DNA of 64,000 nucleotides from Cupriavidus necator N-1 (lineage in GTDB: Bacteria > Pseudomonadota > Gammaproteobacteria > Burkholderiales > Burkholderiaceae): assembly GCF_000219215.1 (NCBI RefSeq), contig NC_015726.1, positions 3,162,001-3,226,000 of the forward strand. The letters run 5' to 3'. Of this stretch, positions 1-11,436 are shown piece by piece (positions within the stretch are counted from its first letter, which is position 1; the number at the start of each line of letters is the position of its first letter). The position numbers and the translations under genes were made by a program. The notes beneath the pieces were generated by a model. That model saw nothing but the letters and a program-made list of their open reading frames with translations, ran no database searches and was not told the DNA's origin.

Positions 1-2
1 GT

Positions 3-92
3 CCGCGGAAATCGGATAAAGTGTCTTCCCGGAGCGACACGGACGCGGGCGAGGCAGCACATGCCGGCCCCGGCCAGCCGGAGGAAACCTAA
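3..92 (+). CDS. pcnB: C-terminal tail of an upstream gene, probably pcnB (partial)
   Basis: An open frame enters from the left edge and ends at TAA 90-92, immediately before the folK ATG at 93. The roughly 29 residues are charged and low in complexity (PRKSDKVSS, ending GQPEET), the kind of basic/acidic tail found on betaproteobacterial poly(A) polymerases. No domain is visible. The pcnB identity rests only on the common pcnB-folK order in this group. The abutting stop and start suggest translational coupling with folK. Confidence 0.4.
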   Translation, partial: PRKSDKVSSRSDTDAGEAAHAGPGQPEET

Positions 93-632
93 ATGACGCT
101 TGCCTTCATCGGCATCGGGGCCAATCTTGGCGATGCCCGCCAGGCCATCAAGGACGCCATCGTGTGTCTGGCCCAGCAGGTCGGCATCACGGTGCTGGCG
201 CGCTCATCGCTCTACCGCACCGCCCCGGTCGATGCCGGCGGCGACGACTACTACAACGCGGTGGTCAAGGTGCAGACCTCGTTCACCGCGGCGCAGCTCC
301 TGCGCATCTGCCACCACATCGAAGACCAGTTCGGCCGCGAGCGGCCGTTCCGCAACGCGCCGCGCACGCTGGACCTGGACCTGCTGCTGTTCGGCGACGA
401 GCAGCACGACCACGAGCACCTGACGGTGCCGCACCCGCGCCTGACCGAGCGCGCCTTCACGCTGGTGCCGCTGCTAGAGCTGGATGCCGCGCTGGCCATC
501 CCCGGGCGCGGACGCGCCGCCGACTACCTGGCCGGCGTGGGCGCGCAGCGCATCGAGAAGGTGTCCACCTGCAAGTGCCTGCGCATGCAGGCCGCCGCCG
601 GCGGGACCGGCGATGGCGGCACCCCTGGCTGA
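93..632 (+). CDS. folK: 2-amino-4-hydroxy-6-hydroxymethyldihydropteridine pyrophosphokinase
   Basis: HPPK transfers pyrophosphate from ATP to 6-hydroxymethyl-7,8-dihydropterin in cytosolic folate synthesis. The 179-residue product begins MTLAFIGIGANLGD, the usual FolK N-terminus, and carries the family signature RTLDLDLLLFGD near residues 91-102, which holds the Mg/ATP-binding aspartates. The last 20 residues are a Gly/Ala-rich extension. The ATG follows a GGAGG-like site and directly abuts the preceding stop. It is the first of a same-strand run with a deoxynucleoside kinase and panB. The pabBC fusion nearby belongs to the same folate route. Confidence 0.95.
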   Translation: MTLAFIGIGANLGDARQAIKDAIVCLAQQVGITVLARSSLYRTAPVDAGGDDYYNAVVKVQTSFTAAQLLRICHHIEDQFGRERPFRNAPRTLDLDLLLFGDEQHDHEHLTVPHPRLTERAFTLVPLLELDAALAIPGRGRAADYLAGVGAQRIEKVSTCKCLRMQAAAGGTGDGGTPG

Positions 633-688
633 CCCCGCCCGGCGGCGCCCGCGGCGCTGCCATCCACCCCACTGAAGCCCGGAGCGCC

Positions 689-1330
689 ATGCTCGATCAC
701 CTGCGCCGCATCGTCGTCGAAGGCCCCGTCGGATCCGGCAAGACCTCGCTGGCCCAGCGCCTGGCGCGCACGCTGCAGGCCCAGGAACTGCCCGACAGCG
801 CGCGCCGCAGCCCCTTCCTCGAACCCTTCTACCGCGATCCCGCGCGCCATGCGCTGGCGCTGCAGCTGTGGTGCCTGACCCAGCGCGCGGTGCAGCTGCA
901 GCAATGGCAGGCGGGGGTGCTGGCCGGCCAGCGCATGGTCACCAATTTCCTGATGGCCAAGGATCGGCTGCACGCGGCGCTGACGCTGTCCGACGACGAA
1001 CTGGCGCTCTACGACGCCATCGCCGCACGCCTTGACCTGCCGCCGCAGCGCGCCGACCTGGTGATCGTGCTGCAGGCCGCCCCGTCGCTCTTGCGCGAGC
1101 GCATCGTGCGCCGCGGCGAGCCTGGCGAGGCCGGCATCGACGAACACTATCTGCAGCGCCTGGCCGGCGCCTACGGCGAATTGTTCCACCGGTACGACGA
1201 CGCCCCGGTGCTGGTCGTCGACACCGCCCACTTCAATCCGGTGGACAATGATGACGATTTCCGTACACTACTGTCGCGCATCGAAAACATGCGCGGCCGC
1301 AAGGCCTTTCTCAATCTCGCTGCGCCCTGA
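689..1330 (+). CDS. Deoxynucleoside kinase (dNK/deoxyadenosine kinase family)
   Basis: This enzyme phosphorylates deoxynucleosides to dNMPs in salvage. The start MLDHLRRIVVEGPVGSGKTS places a P-loop (GPVGSGKTS) at about residues 12-20, as in the family. A dNK-like segment follows (LWCLTQRAVQLQQW, then MAKDRLHAALTL), and an arginine-rich lid (RERIVRRGEPGE) lies near residue 135. At 213 residues the length fits. The reading frame is open further upstream, but this ATG sits next to GGAGCGCC and gives the normal N-terminus. It lies 56 nt after folK and about 100 nt before panB, an arrangement common in Burkholderiaceae. The preferred nucleoside cannot be read from the sequence. Confidence 0.88.
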   Translation: MLDHLRRIVVEGPVGSGKTSLAQRLARTLQAQELPDSARRSPFLEPFYRDPARHALALQLWCLTQRAVQLQQWQAGVLAGQRMVTNFLMAKDRLHAALTLSDDELALYDAIAARLDLPPQRADLVIVLQAAPSLLRERIVRRGEPGEAGIDEHYLQRLAGAYGELFHRYDDAPVLVVDTAHFNPVDNDDDFRTLLSRIENMRGRKAFLNLAAP

Positions 1331-1429
1331 CAGGCTCCGCCTGCCAGACCCAACACAATAACGACGGCTGTCGTTGCCGTGCGGGCGGCCCTCCCGGCAC
1401 CGGCAAAGCCGTCCTATATGGGCACTGCC

Positions 1430-2251
1430 ATGAGCTACCTCCTCGATCCCTCCCGCAAGACCATCACGATTCCCAAACTGCAGGCGATGCGTGACGCCGG
1501 CGAGAAAATCGCCATGCTGACTGCGTACGACTCCAGCTTCGCCGCGCTGCTCGACTACTGCGGCGTGGAAATGATCCTGGTCGGCGATTCGCTGGGCAAT
1601 GTGATGCAGGGCCAGCAGACCACGCTGCCGGTCACGCTGGAACAGATGGCCTACCACACCGAATGCGCGGCGCGCGGCAACCAGACCGCGCTGCTGCTGA
1701 CGGACCTGCCGTTCGGCACCTATCCCACGCCTGAGGCCGCGTTTGCCAGTGCGGTCACGCTGATGAAGGCCGGCGCGCAGATGGTCAAGCTCGAGGGCGG
1801 CGACTGGCTGGCGCCGATCGTCAAGTTCCTGGTCGAGCGCAGCATCCCGGTATGCGCGCATATCGGCCTGACGCCGCAGTCGGTGCACGCGCTGGGCGGC
1901 TTCAAGGTGCAGGGCAAGACCAACGCCGGCGCGGCCCAGCTCAAGCGCGACGCGCTGGCGCTGCAGGCCGCCGGCGCGCAGGTGGTGCTGATGGAGGCGG
2001 TGCCCGCGGCGCTGGCCGGCGAGATCACGCAATCGCTGACGGTACCCACCATCGGCATCGGCGCGGGCGCGGACTGCACCGGCCAGGTGCTGGTGCTACA
2101 GGACATGCTCAATATCTACCCGGGGCGCAAGGCCAAGTTCGTGCGCAACTTCATGGACGGCCGGACCTCGATCGAGGCAGCCGTGCGCGCCTACGTGGCC
2201 GCCGTCAAGGACGGCAGCTTCCCCGCCGCCGAGCACACCTTCTCCGCCTGA
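1430..2251 (+). CDS. panB: 3-methyl-2-oxobutanoate hydroxymethyltransferase
   Basis: PanB is the first committed enzyme of pantothenate synthesis; it uses 5,10-methylene-tetrahydrofolate to hydroxymethylate 2-oxoisovalerate. The 273-residue TIM-barrel protein shows the family motifs [24 protein letters not shown] (Mg-binding aspartate), [14 protein letters not shown] and [16 protein letters not shown]. In-frame starts at 1379 and 1418 are possible, but [15 protein letters not shown] is the expected N-terminus. Its folate cofactor links it functionally to the upstream folK. panD is also in this window, at 50.8 kb, far from panB. Confidence 0.96.
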   Translation: MSYLLDPSRKTITIPKLQAMRDAGEKIAMLTAYDSSFAALLDYCGVEMILVGDSLGNVMQGQQTTLPVTLEQMAYHTECAARGNQTALLLTDLPFGTYPTPEAAFASAVTLMKAGAQMVKLEGGDWLAPIVKFLVERSIPVCAHIGLTPQSVHALGGFKVQGKTNAGAAQLKRDALALQAAGAQVVLMEAVPAALAGEITQSLTVPTIGIGAGADCTGQVLVLQDMLNIYPGRKAKFVRNFMDGRTSIEAAVRAYVAAVKDGSFPAAEHTFSA

Positions 2252-2255
2252 CCCG

Positions 2256-2950
2256 GTGGAGATCGGCACCGCCACCGCCGACGCCTTCCGCCTGCTGGCC
2301 AGCGGCGACGCCGGCCTGTGGTTCATCGTCTGGACCTCGCTGATGGTGGCGGTGCTGGGGCTGGCGCTGGCCACGGTGCCGGCGATCGCCGCCGCCTGGC
2401 TGATCGCCACGCGGCAGTTCCCGGGCCGGCGCGCAGTGGTGGTGGTGGCGCAGGCCTTCCTGTCGTTTCCGACCGTGCTGGTCGGGCTGATCCTCTACCT
2501 GCTGCTGACGCGCCAGGGCCCGCTGGGCAGCCTGCACCTGCTGTTCACGCCGGCGGGCATGGTGCTGGGGCAGGCGGTGATCGGCTTCCCGGTGGTGCTG
2601 GCGTTTGCGCTGTCAACCCTGCAGGGCGCCGACGTGCGCCTGCGCGAGACCGCCTGGGTGCTGGGCGCAGGGCGCTGGCGCACCTTCCTGACCGTGATCC
2701 GCGAGCTGCGCTTCGGGTTGATGGCGGCGGTGGTCGCCGGCTTCGGGCGCGTGATTGCCGAGGTCGGCTCGGCGCTGATGATCGGCGGCAATATCGAAGG
2801 CTCCACCCGCACCATCACCACGGCCATTGCGCTGGAAACCAGCAAGGGCGAGTTCGCGGAGGGCATTGCGCTGGGCATCGTGCTGGTGGCGCTGGCGCTG
2901 CTGGTCAATATCGGCATGGCCTGGCTGCAGGGTGCCGGAGGCTTCCGCCG

Positions 2951-2954
<4 letters not shown>
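2256..2954 (+). CDS. tupB: ABC transporter permease, tungstate (TupB)-type
   Basis: This 232-residue inner-membrane permease has about five hydrophobic helices. The conserved cytoplasmic EAA-type loop (ETAWVLGAGRWRTF, about residues 130-143) is followed by GRVIAEVGSALMIGGNI, typical of TupB/ModB-like oxyanion permeases. Translation begins at GTG 2256, four nucleotides after the panB stop. The stop overlaps the ATPase start in an ATGA arrangement, so the two are coupled. No periplasmic binding protein gene is adjacent. Tungstate is inferred from family resemblance; molybdate or another oxyanion is possible. Confidence 0.82.
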
Positions 2955-3649
<695 letters not shown>

Positions 3650-3652
3650 TCT

Positions 3653-5605
3653 TCAGGCTTTCTGACTCGGCGTCGCCGCCATCGCGCCGCGCAAGGCGTT
3701 GACCAGGACGATGGCCTCGGCGCGCGCGAGCATCGCGCGCGTGATCACGGCTTCCGTCACCGCTTCGCCGGGGGCGCCCAGCGTCGCCCCACCCTCGTCC
3801 AGCACCACCGCGCGCATCACGCCGGGCAGGATGTCGGCCGACAGCGGCGGCGTCAGCCAGCGGCCATCGATGCGGACGAAGACCGAGCTGCGCCCGCCTT
3901 CCAGCAGTTCACCGCGCGTGTTGAAGAACAGCCGGTCAAAGCCGCCGGCACGCTCGGCGGCCTGCCAGCCCGCATCGAACACTGCGCGCGCGCTGGTCTT
4001 ATGGCGGCGCAGCGGGTCGGCGGCGGGTAGTGGCTCGGGGGCAATGTCGATCCTGACCGGACCGGCCGGCATCGGTGCCACCGCGCCGCTGGCAAATGCG
4101 AGCGCGCCGCACTTGTCCACGCTCATACGCAGGCGCCATGTCCCCGCGCCCAGCTGCGCTACCTGCGCGGCCACTGCGGTGCGTGCCGCATCGGCATCGA
4201 AAGCGAAGCCGAACGTATGCGCCGAAGCGCCAATGCGCGCAAGGTGCCGCGCCAGGTAAAGGCACTCGCCGTCCTGCACGCGCATGGTTTCGAACAGCGT
4301 CAAGCCGGGATCGTGCCGCGTCAGGAAACGCGCCTTCCAGCCGCATTCATCGAATTCCTCCGCCGCGACGCTGTCATGGACGATGCCGCCGCCCACGCCC
4401 ATTTCACCCGCGCGCAGGCCGGTGTCCGCGAGAGGCGCCAGTACCAGCGTGCGGATTGCCACCGACAGCGCGAACGGTCCCGCGGTGCTTTCGTCAGTTG
4501 GCGCATCAATCCAGCCGATCGCGCCGGTGTACAGCCCGCGCGGCGCGCCTTCCAGCTCGGCGATGATCTCCATGGTGCGCCGCTTGGGCGCGCCAGTGAT
4601 GGAGCCGCACGGGAACAGCGCCGCCATCAGCGCGCCAAAGCGCGTGCCGGACCGCGCCGTCGCGGTGACGGTAGAGGTCATCTGCAGCACCGCACCAAAC
4701 GGCTGCACCGCAAAGCGCTCCGGCACCGCCACGCTGCCCGGCTGCGCGATGCGCCCCAGGTCGTTGCGCAGCAGGTCGACGATCATCACATTCTCGGCGC
4801 GGTTCTTGGCATCGGCGGCCAGCGCGGCGGCGGCCTGCGCATCGCGCACGGCATCGCCCGAGCGCGGCGCGGTGCCCTTCATCGGCCGGGTCAGCAGGTG
4901 GCCCTGGCCGTCGTGGCGCACGAACAGCTCGGGCGACAGCGACAGCACCGTGGCGCCATCCGGCAGGCTGGCCAGCACGCCATACGGCACCGGCTGCGCG
5001 GCGCGCAGCGCGGCGTACAGCGCCACCGGGTCGCCAAAGGCATCGAAGTGCAGGCGCTGGGTATAGTTGACCTGGTAGGTGTCGCCGGCTTCGATCCACT
5101 GGTGGATGCGGGCGATGGCGTCGTCGAAGACCTCGCGGGAGGTATCGGAGGCCACCTCCATCAGGCCCGCTGGCTTGGGGTCGGCTTTCGATTGCAGCCA
5201 CGCCGTGACCGCCGCGGCATCGAGCCGGCGCAGGTTGCGGAACCACAGCAGGCGCAGCGCGCCGTTGTGGAACGGCATCTCGTTACCGGTATGCACCGGG
5301 GCGTCGACCAGTGCGCCGCCGAATTCGTAGGGGGCAAACAGGGTGGCATGCCAGCCCTGGCGCCAGCCGTCGGCAAGCACGGTGTCGAGCTGCGCGATGT
5401 CGCTGCCGGCGGGCAGCACGTCTTCGCGAATGAGGCCGGTGTAGAGGCGTGATGCGGCTTGCGCCGCCGGGGCCGTGGCGTCGTCGAGAAGGACGAAGGC
5501 CTCTCCGCTTGCTGGCGGCGTGCTCCCCTCGCCCGCTTGCGGGAGAGGGGAGCAAACCAGCGGTTCGCAGACGCGGAGCGCCGCGCCAAAAACAAAACCG
5601 GCCAC
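3653..5605 (-). CDS. pabB: Bifunctional aminodeoxychorismate synthase component I / 4-amino-4-deoxychorismate lyase (PabB-PabC fusion)
   Basis: This protein makes p-aminobenzoate for folate. The N-terminal about 380 residues are the chorismate-binding PabB module (YQVNYTQRLHF, GTAPRSGD, NVMIVDLLRNDLGRI, SITGAPKRRTMEI, GVGGGIVHDS). The C-terminal about 250 residues are the PLP-dependent lyase PabC (LTLFETMRV, the probable PLP lysine in RRHKTSARAVFD, NTRGELLEGGRSSVFV). The glutaminase subunit (PabA) must come from elsewhere. The start is unresolved: the only early codon is GTG at 5605, which lies inside the dnaJ terminator stem. Residues about 15-30 are translated from a repeated palindrome, and homology begins only at FVLLDDA near residue 37. 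It sits downstream of dnaJ on the same strand. Confidence 0.88.
   Translation of the reverse strand: MAGFVFGAALRVCEPLVCSPLPQAGEGSTPPASGEAFVLLDDATAPAAQAASRLYTGLIREDVLPAGSDIAQLDTVLADGWRQGWHATLFAPYEFGGALVDAPVHTGNEMPFHNGALRLLWFRNLRRLDAAAVTAWLQSKADPKPAGLMEVASDTSREVFDDAIARIHQWIEAGDTYQVNYTQRLHFDAFGDPVALYAALRAAQPVPYGVLASLPDGATVLSLSPELFVRHDGQGHLLTRPMKGTAPRSGDAVRDAQAAAALAADAKNRAENVMIVDLLRNDLGRIAQPGSVAVPERFAVQPFGAVLQMTSTVTATARSGTRFGALMAALFPCGSITGAPKRRTMEIIAELEGAPRGLYTGAIGWIDAPTDESTAGPFALSVAIRTLVLAPLADTGLRAGEMGVGGGIVHDSVAAEEFDECGWKARFLTRHDPGLTLFETMRVQDGECLYLARHLARIGASAHTFGFAFDADAARTAVAAQVAQLGAGTWRLRMSVDKCGALAFASGAVAPMPAGPVRIDIAPEPLPAADPLRRHKTSARAVFDAGWQAAERAGGFDRLFFNTRGELLEGGRSSVFVRIDGRWLTPPLSADILPGVMRAVVLDEGGATLGAPGEAVTEAVITRAMLARAEAIVLVNALRGAMAATPSQKA
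5522..5553. repeat. GC-rich palindromic repeat, copy 1
   Basis: Two 15-nt arms (5522-5536 and 5539-5553) pair with one mismatch around a TT loop, and AGCAAAC follows on the right. Related palindromes occur at 24774-24810, 51147-51177 and 58157-58187. Unlike the others, this copy lies inside the apparent 5' coding part of pabBC, where it reads as [11 protein letters not shown]. It looks like an intergenic REP-type element. Confidence 0.75.
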
Positions 5606-5621
5606 GCTCGCACGTGGCCGG
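5588..5621 (-). terminator. Rho-independent terminator of dnaJ
   Basis: A perfect 9-bp stem (5598-5606 with 5613-5621, CCGGCCACG arms) with a 6-nt loop is followed on the minus strand by a T-rich tract (5588-5597). It lies 20 nt past the dnaJ stop. The right stem contains the GTG that is the only early start codon available to pabBC. Confidence 0.82.
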
Positions 5622-5640
5622 TCCGATACTGCAAACCCGG

Positions 5641-6786
5641 TCAGCTGAAGAAGCTCTTCACCTTGTCTAGCCAGGATTGCTCCTGCGGGCTGTGGCGCGA
5701 GCCGCCCTCATGCACCGAGCGGTCGAACTGGCGCAGCATATCCTTCTGCGCCTCGGTCAGCTTGACCGGCGTCTCCACGTTCACATGCACATAGAGGTCG
5801 CCCGGATAGCCCGAGCGCACGCCCTTGATGCCCTTGCCGCGCAGGCGGAAGGTCTTGCCCGACTGGGTGGCTTCAGGCACCGGGAAGGTGGCCTTGCCGC
5901 TCAGCGTCGGCACTTCCAGGTCGCCGCCCAGCGCCGCGGTGGCGAAGGAGATCGGCATCTGGCAGTGCAGGTCGTCGCCGTCGCGCTCGAACATCGGGTG
6001 CGCCTTGATGTGGACTTCCACATACAGGTCGCCCGGGGGGCCGCCGTTGATGCCCGGCTCGCCGTTGCCCGATGAGCGGATGCGCATGCCTTCGTCGATG
6101 CCGGCCGGGATCTTCACTTCCAGCGTCTTCTGCGACTTCAGCTTGCCCTGGCCGTGGCACTTGGTGCAGGGCTTGGGGATGAACTTGCCGCTGCCGTGGC
6201 ACTTCGGGCAGGTCTGCTGCATGGTGAAGAAGCCCTGCGACACGCGCACCTGGCCGGCGCCGTGGCAGGTCGGGCAGGTTTCCACGCTCGAGCCCGGCTC
6301 CGCGCCATTGCCGTGGCAGTGGTCGCAGTCGTCCCAGTGCGGCACGCGGATCTGCGCCTCGTGGCCGTGCGCGGCCTGCTCCAGCGAGATCTCCATGCTG
6401 TAGCGCAGGTCGGCGCCGCGATAGGCCTGCGGACCGCCGCCACCGCGGCGGCCACCGGCCTGCTGGCCGAAGATGTCGCCGAAGATATCGCCGAAGGCCT
6501 CGGCGAAACCGCCGTAGCCCTGCGCGCCGCCAAAGCCGCCCGCCATGTTCGGATCCACACCGGCATGGCCGTACTGGTCGTAGGCTGCCTTCTTCTCCGG
6601 GTCGGAAAGCATCTCGTAGGCCTCTTTGACCTCCTTGAATTTTTCCTCGGCGATCTTGCCGTCCTTGCCCTCCGGATTGCGGTCCGGGTGGTACTTCATC
6701 GCGAGCTTGCGATAAGCCTTCTTGATCTCGTCGTCGCTCGCGTTCTTGCCTACCCCGAGCACTTCGTAATAGTCACGTTTTGCCAT
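5641..6786 (-). CDS. dnaJ: Chaperone protein DnaJ (Hsp40)
   Basis: DnaJ is the co-chaperone that stimulates DnaK ATPase activity and delivers unfolded clients in the cytosol. The 381 residues show the J domain ([10 protein letters not shown] to about residue 70, with the HPD triad in [10 protein letters not shown]), a Gly-rich linker (about 75-130), and four CxxCxGxG zinc repeats ([42 protein letters not shown]). Two C-terminal beta-sandwich domains follow. It is downstream of dnaK with a 171-nt spacer and ends at a clear terminator, so it is likely co-transcribed with dnaK after heat shock. Confidence 0.98.
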   Translation of the reverse strand: MAKRDYYEVLGVGKNASDDEIKKAYRKLAMKYHPDRNPEGKDGKIAEEKFKEVKEAYEMLSDPEKKAAYDQYGHAGVDPNMAGGFGGAQGYGGFAEAFGDIFGDIFGQQAGGRRGGGGPQAYRGADLRYSMEISLEQAAHGHEAQIRVPHWDDCDHCHGNGAEPGSSVETCPTCHGAGQVRVSQGFFTMQQTCPKCHGSGKFIPKPCTKCHGQGKLKSQKTLEVKIPAGIDEGMRIRSSGNGEPGINGGPPGDLYVEVHIKAHPMFERDGDDLHCQMPISFATAALGGDLEVPTLSGKATFPVPEATQSGKTFRLRGKGIKGVRSGYPGDLYVHVNVETPVKLTEAQKDMLRQFDRSVHEGGSRHSPQEQSWLDKVKSFFS

Positions 6787-6957
6787 GGTGGCTCAAACCC
6801 TTTTGGCCGGCACGCGCATGCGGCGCGATACCGGCGAATAGCAAAAAAGCCGAGCGAGGCATCCGACGGCGGTTTCCCGCTGGGTCCGATGGCCGCGCCC
6901 GGCGTCGGGGCGGGAGCGGTGCCGGCCAGTGCCTGCACCGCCGCCCGCGTGTCCCGA

Positions 6958-8907
<1,950 letters not shown>

Positions 8908-8963
8908 TATTCTCTCCTCTTGAGCCAGCGCTATCCGCGCGGCTGCAATTCAACCTGAGGCCG

Positions 8964-8991
8964 AAATGTGGCCGTCCGGGGGCTTTTCAAG
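8964..8991 (-). promoter_or_regulatory. Sigma-32 (RpoH) heat-shock promoter of dnaK
   Basis: On the minus strand CTTGAAA (8985-8991) is separated by 13 nt from CCACATTT (8964-8971). This closely matches the RpoH consensus CTTGAAA-N13/14-CCCCATNT. It lies about 57 nt upstream of the dnaK ATG, so the leader is short. No CIRCE-type inverted repeat was seen, consistent with RpoH rather than HrcA control. Confidence 0.82.
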
Positions 8992-9096
8992 GGCATAACC
9001 GGCAAATCCGAGTAATTTTCTCGGTTTATGCACGCTTTCAACGGCATCCGCCGCCGCAGGTTAAGCCGGCGGCGCGGCGCGGTCGCCGAAAGTGGC

Positions 9097-9663
9097 TTAT
9101 TCCATACCTCCTGGCGCGTCGCGGTCGCGCTGCCACAGCACGTCCGAACCGCCCCCGGCCCGGTTCAGCACCCGCGCCAGCACGAACATCAGGTCCGACA
9201 GCCGGTTCAGGTACTGGCGCGGGGCCTCGTTCAGCGGCTCGGCCGCGCCCAGCGCCACCAGCGCGCGTTCGGCACGGCGGCACACGGTGCGGCAGACATG
9301 GGCCTGCGCCGCGGCGCGGCTGCCGCCCGGCAGGATGAATTCGGCCAGCCGCGGCAGGTTGGCGTTGTAGTCGGCCAGCCAGGTGTCGAGCTGCGCCACT
9401 TGCTCAGGCTTGAGCAGGGTGTAGCCCGGGATGGACAGCTCGCCACCCAGGTCGAACAGGTCGTGCTGAATATGCAGCAGCGCGGCGCGCACGTCGTCCG
9501 GCAGGGCCTCGGTCAGCAGCACGCCGACGTGGCAGTTGAGTTCGTCGACGTCGCCGATGGCGGCGATGCGCAGGCTGTCCTTGCCGGTGCGGCTGCCGTC
9601 GCCCAGGCCGGTGGTGCCGGCGTCGCCGGTGCGGGTGGCAATCTTGGACAGGCGGTTGCCCAT
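9097..9663 (-). CDS. Cob(I)yrinic acid a,c-diamide adenosyltransferase, PduO type
   Basis: This enzyme transfers the 5'-deoxyadenosyl group of ATP to cob(I)alamin to make coenzyme B12. The 188-residue product has the PduO N-terminal ATP motif (KIATRTGDAGTTGLGDGSR), FILPGGSRAAAQAHV, the RxxCRRAER signature (CRTVCRRAERALVAL) and YLNRLSDLMFVLAR at the C-terminus. The frame stays open to 9735, but the ATG at 9663 has a GAGGAG site and gives the family N-terminus. It lies upstream of dnaK on the same strand, but the heat-shock promoter separates the two functionally. Confidence 0.93.
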   Translation of the reverse strand: MGNRLSKIATRTGDAGTTGLGDGSRTGKDSLRIAAIGDVDELNCHVGVLLTEALPDDVRAALLHIQHDLFDLGGELSIPGYTLLKPEQVAQLDTWLADYNANLPRLAEFILPGGSRAAAQAHVCRTVCRRAERALVALGAAEPLNEAPRQYLNRLSDLMFVLARVLNRAGGGSDVLWQRDRDAPGGME

Positions 9664-9991
9664 GCCGGTCTCCTCGTAAGCGTGTGGTAGTCGTGGTCCG
9701 CCCTGCAACGCGGGGCGCCAGGGGGAAAGACGCATTATCGCGCCGGACCGCCTCGGCGGGCGAAGCTCTTGTGTCCCGGCGCTGGCTGTGCGGCTATCGG
9801 CCAGTACCAGCCGGCCACCGACCGCCGCGGCGCCCCGCCAGGGTGCATGAGCCGCCGCGCGGCGTAGAATGCCGGTAGCCCTTATTCATCGTCCATTCGA
9901 TCACCGGGTCGCGCCCCTGCCGGCCAGACCGGAGCTTGCTCCGGAGCGCCGCCGCCGGCACCAACGTCGCGCCGACCCGCCGGAGACCCGC
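9664..9991. other. Divergent intergenic region between the adenosyltransferase and dld-like genes
   Basis: This gap of about 330 nt must hold promoters for both neighbours. A TAGAAT hexamer occurs near 9865 on the plus strand, without a convincing -35 element at the right spacing. The rest is GC-rich with no clear operator, repeat or short gene. Confidence 0.5.
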
Positions 9992-11422
9992 ATGAACCAC
10001 CCCACGCCGCCCGCCACGCTCGCCCGCCGTCCGCTGCCGCCCGCCTTCAGCGACGCCCTGGCGGCTCGCTTTGGCGACCGCTTCACCACCTCCGCCGGCG
10101 TGTGCGAACACCACGGCCGCGACGAATCCCCGTTCCCGCCGGCCGTGCCCGACGCCGTGGTCTTCGCCCACAGCACCGAGGAAGTGGCCGAGGTGGCGCG
10201 CCTGTGCAACCAGCATGGCGTGCCACTGATCCCGTACGGCGCCGGCTCATCGCTGGAAGGCCATCTGCTGGCCGTGGCAGGCGGCATCAGCCTGGACCTG
10301 TCGCAGATGAACCGCGTGCTGGCGGTGCAGCCCGAGGACCTGACCGTGACCGTGCAGCCCGGCGTCACGCGCAAGCAGCTGAACCAGGAAATCAAGGACA
10401 CCGGCCTGTTCTTCCCGATCGACCCGGGCGCCGATGCCTCGCTGGGCGGCATGTGCGCCACGCGCGCCTCCGGGACCAACGCGGTGCGCTACGGCACCAT
10501 GCGCGAGAACGTGCTGGCGCTGACGGTGGTGACCGCCGACGGCCGCGTGGTCCGCACCGGCACGCAGGCGCGCAAGTCGGCGGCGGGCTATGACCTGACC
10601 CGGCTCTTTATCGGCAGCGAAGGCACGCTCGGCATCATCACCGAGGTGACGGTGCGGCTCTACCCGCAGCCGGAAGCGATCTCCGCCGCGGTGTGCGCCT
10701 TCCCCAGCATGGGCAGCGCGGTGCAGGCCGTGATCCAGACCATCCAGCTGGGCGTGCCGGTGGCGCGCGTGGAGTTTGTCGATGCGCTGGCGATCCGCGC
10801 CATCAACCGCCACGACAACCTGACCCTGCCCGAGACCCCCCACCTGTTCTTCGAATTCCACGGCACCGAGGCCGGCGTGCGTGAGCAGGCCGAGACCGTG
10901 CAGCAGATCACCGCCGAGCACGGCGGCCAGGGCTTCGAATGGGCCACGCGCCCGGAGGACCGCAGCCGGCTGTGGAACGCACGCCATACCGCGTACTTCG
11001 CCATGCTGCAGCTCAAGCCGGGCTGCAAGTCGGTGACTACCGACGTGTGCGTGCCGATCTCGCGCCTGGCCGACTGCGTTACCGAGACCGAGAAGGACCT
11101 GAACGCCTCGGCGCTGCCCTGCCCCATCGTCGGCCATGTCGGCGACGGCAACTTCCACGTGGCGATCCTGGTCGACCCCGGCAAGCCCGAAGAGATGGCC
11201 GAGGCCGAGGCCATCAACCAGCGCATCGTCGAACGCGCGCTGGCGATGGGCGGCACCTGCACCGGCGAGCACGGCGTCGGCCTGCACAAGCAGCGCTTCC
11301 TGGTGGAAGAACACGGCGAGGACGCGCTCGACCTGATGCGCGCGATCAAGGACGCGCTGGACCCCAACCACATCCTGAACCCGGGCAAGATCTTCAGCGC
11401 CACGCGCGCGGGCACGCAGTAA
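9992..11422 (+). CDS. FAD-binding oxidoreductase, probable D-lactate dehydrogenase (cytochrome/GlcD family)
   Basis: This is a 476-residue flavoprotein of the VAO/PCMH class that oxidises a 2-hydroxyacid and passes electrons to the respiratory chain. The FAD-binding PP-loop is PYGAGSSLEGH. It also has DLTVTVQPGVTRKQLN, GTNAVRYGTMRENVLALTVV, and the substrate-domain motifs GHVGDGNFHVAI and GEHGVGLHKQRFL. It is a paralogue of glcD 3 kb downstream, with typical D-lactate dehydrogenase length. Start 9992 is preceded by CCGGAG; the frame is open upstream to 9869 but that part looks non-coding. D-lactate versus glycolate cannot be settled from motifs alone. Confidence 0.85.
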   Translation: MNHPTPPATLARRPLPPAFSDALAARFGDRFTTSAGVCEHHGRDESPFPPAVPDAVVFAHSTEEVAEVARLCNQHGVPLIPYGAGSSLEGHLLAVAGGISLDLSQMNRVLAVQPEDLTVTVQPGVTRKQLNQEIKDTGLFFPIDPGADASLGGMCATRASGTNAVRYGTMRENVLALTVVTADGRVVRTGTQARKSAAGYDLTRLFIGSEGTLGIITEVTVRLYPQPEAISAAVCAFPSMGSAVQAVIQTIQLGVPVARVEFVDALAIRAINRHDNLTLPETPHLFFEFHGTEAGVREQAETVQQITAEHGGQGFEWATRPEDRSRLWNARHTAYFAMLQLKPGCKSVTTDVCVPISRLADCVTETEKDLNASALPCPIVGHVGDGNFHVAILVDPGKPEEMAEAEAINQRIVERALAMGGTCTGEHGVGLHKQRFLVEEHGEDALDLMRAIKDALDPNHILNPGKIFSATRAGTQ

Positions 11423-11436
11423 GGCGTACCGGGCAG

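Noticed and set aside
4217..5452. Long plus-strand open frames opposite pabBC
   Set aside because: They are antisense to the clear PabB-PabC fusion and have no ribosome site or motif.
6787..6957. Possible terminator in the dnaK-dnaJ spacer before a T-run
   Set aside because: The stem preceding the T-run (about 6846-6870) is weak and mismatched, so read-through into dnaJ is more likely.
9020..9050. Second heat-shock-like hexamer (GTTGAAA) upstream of dnaK
   Set aside because: At the correct spacing there is no CCCCATNT-like partner; the promoter at 8964-8991 is clearly better.
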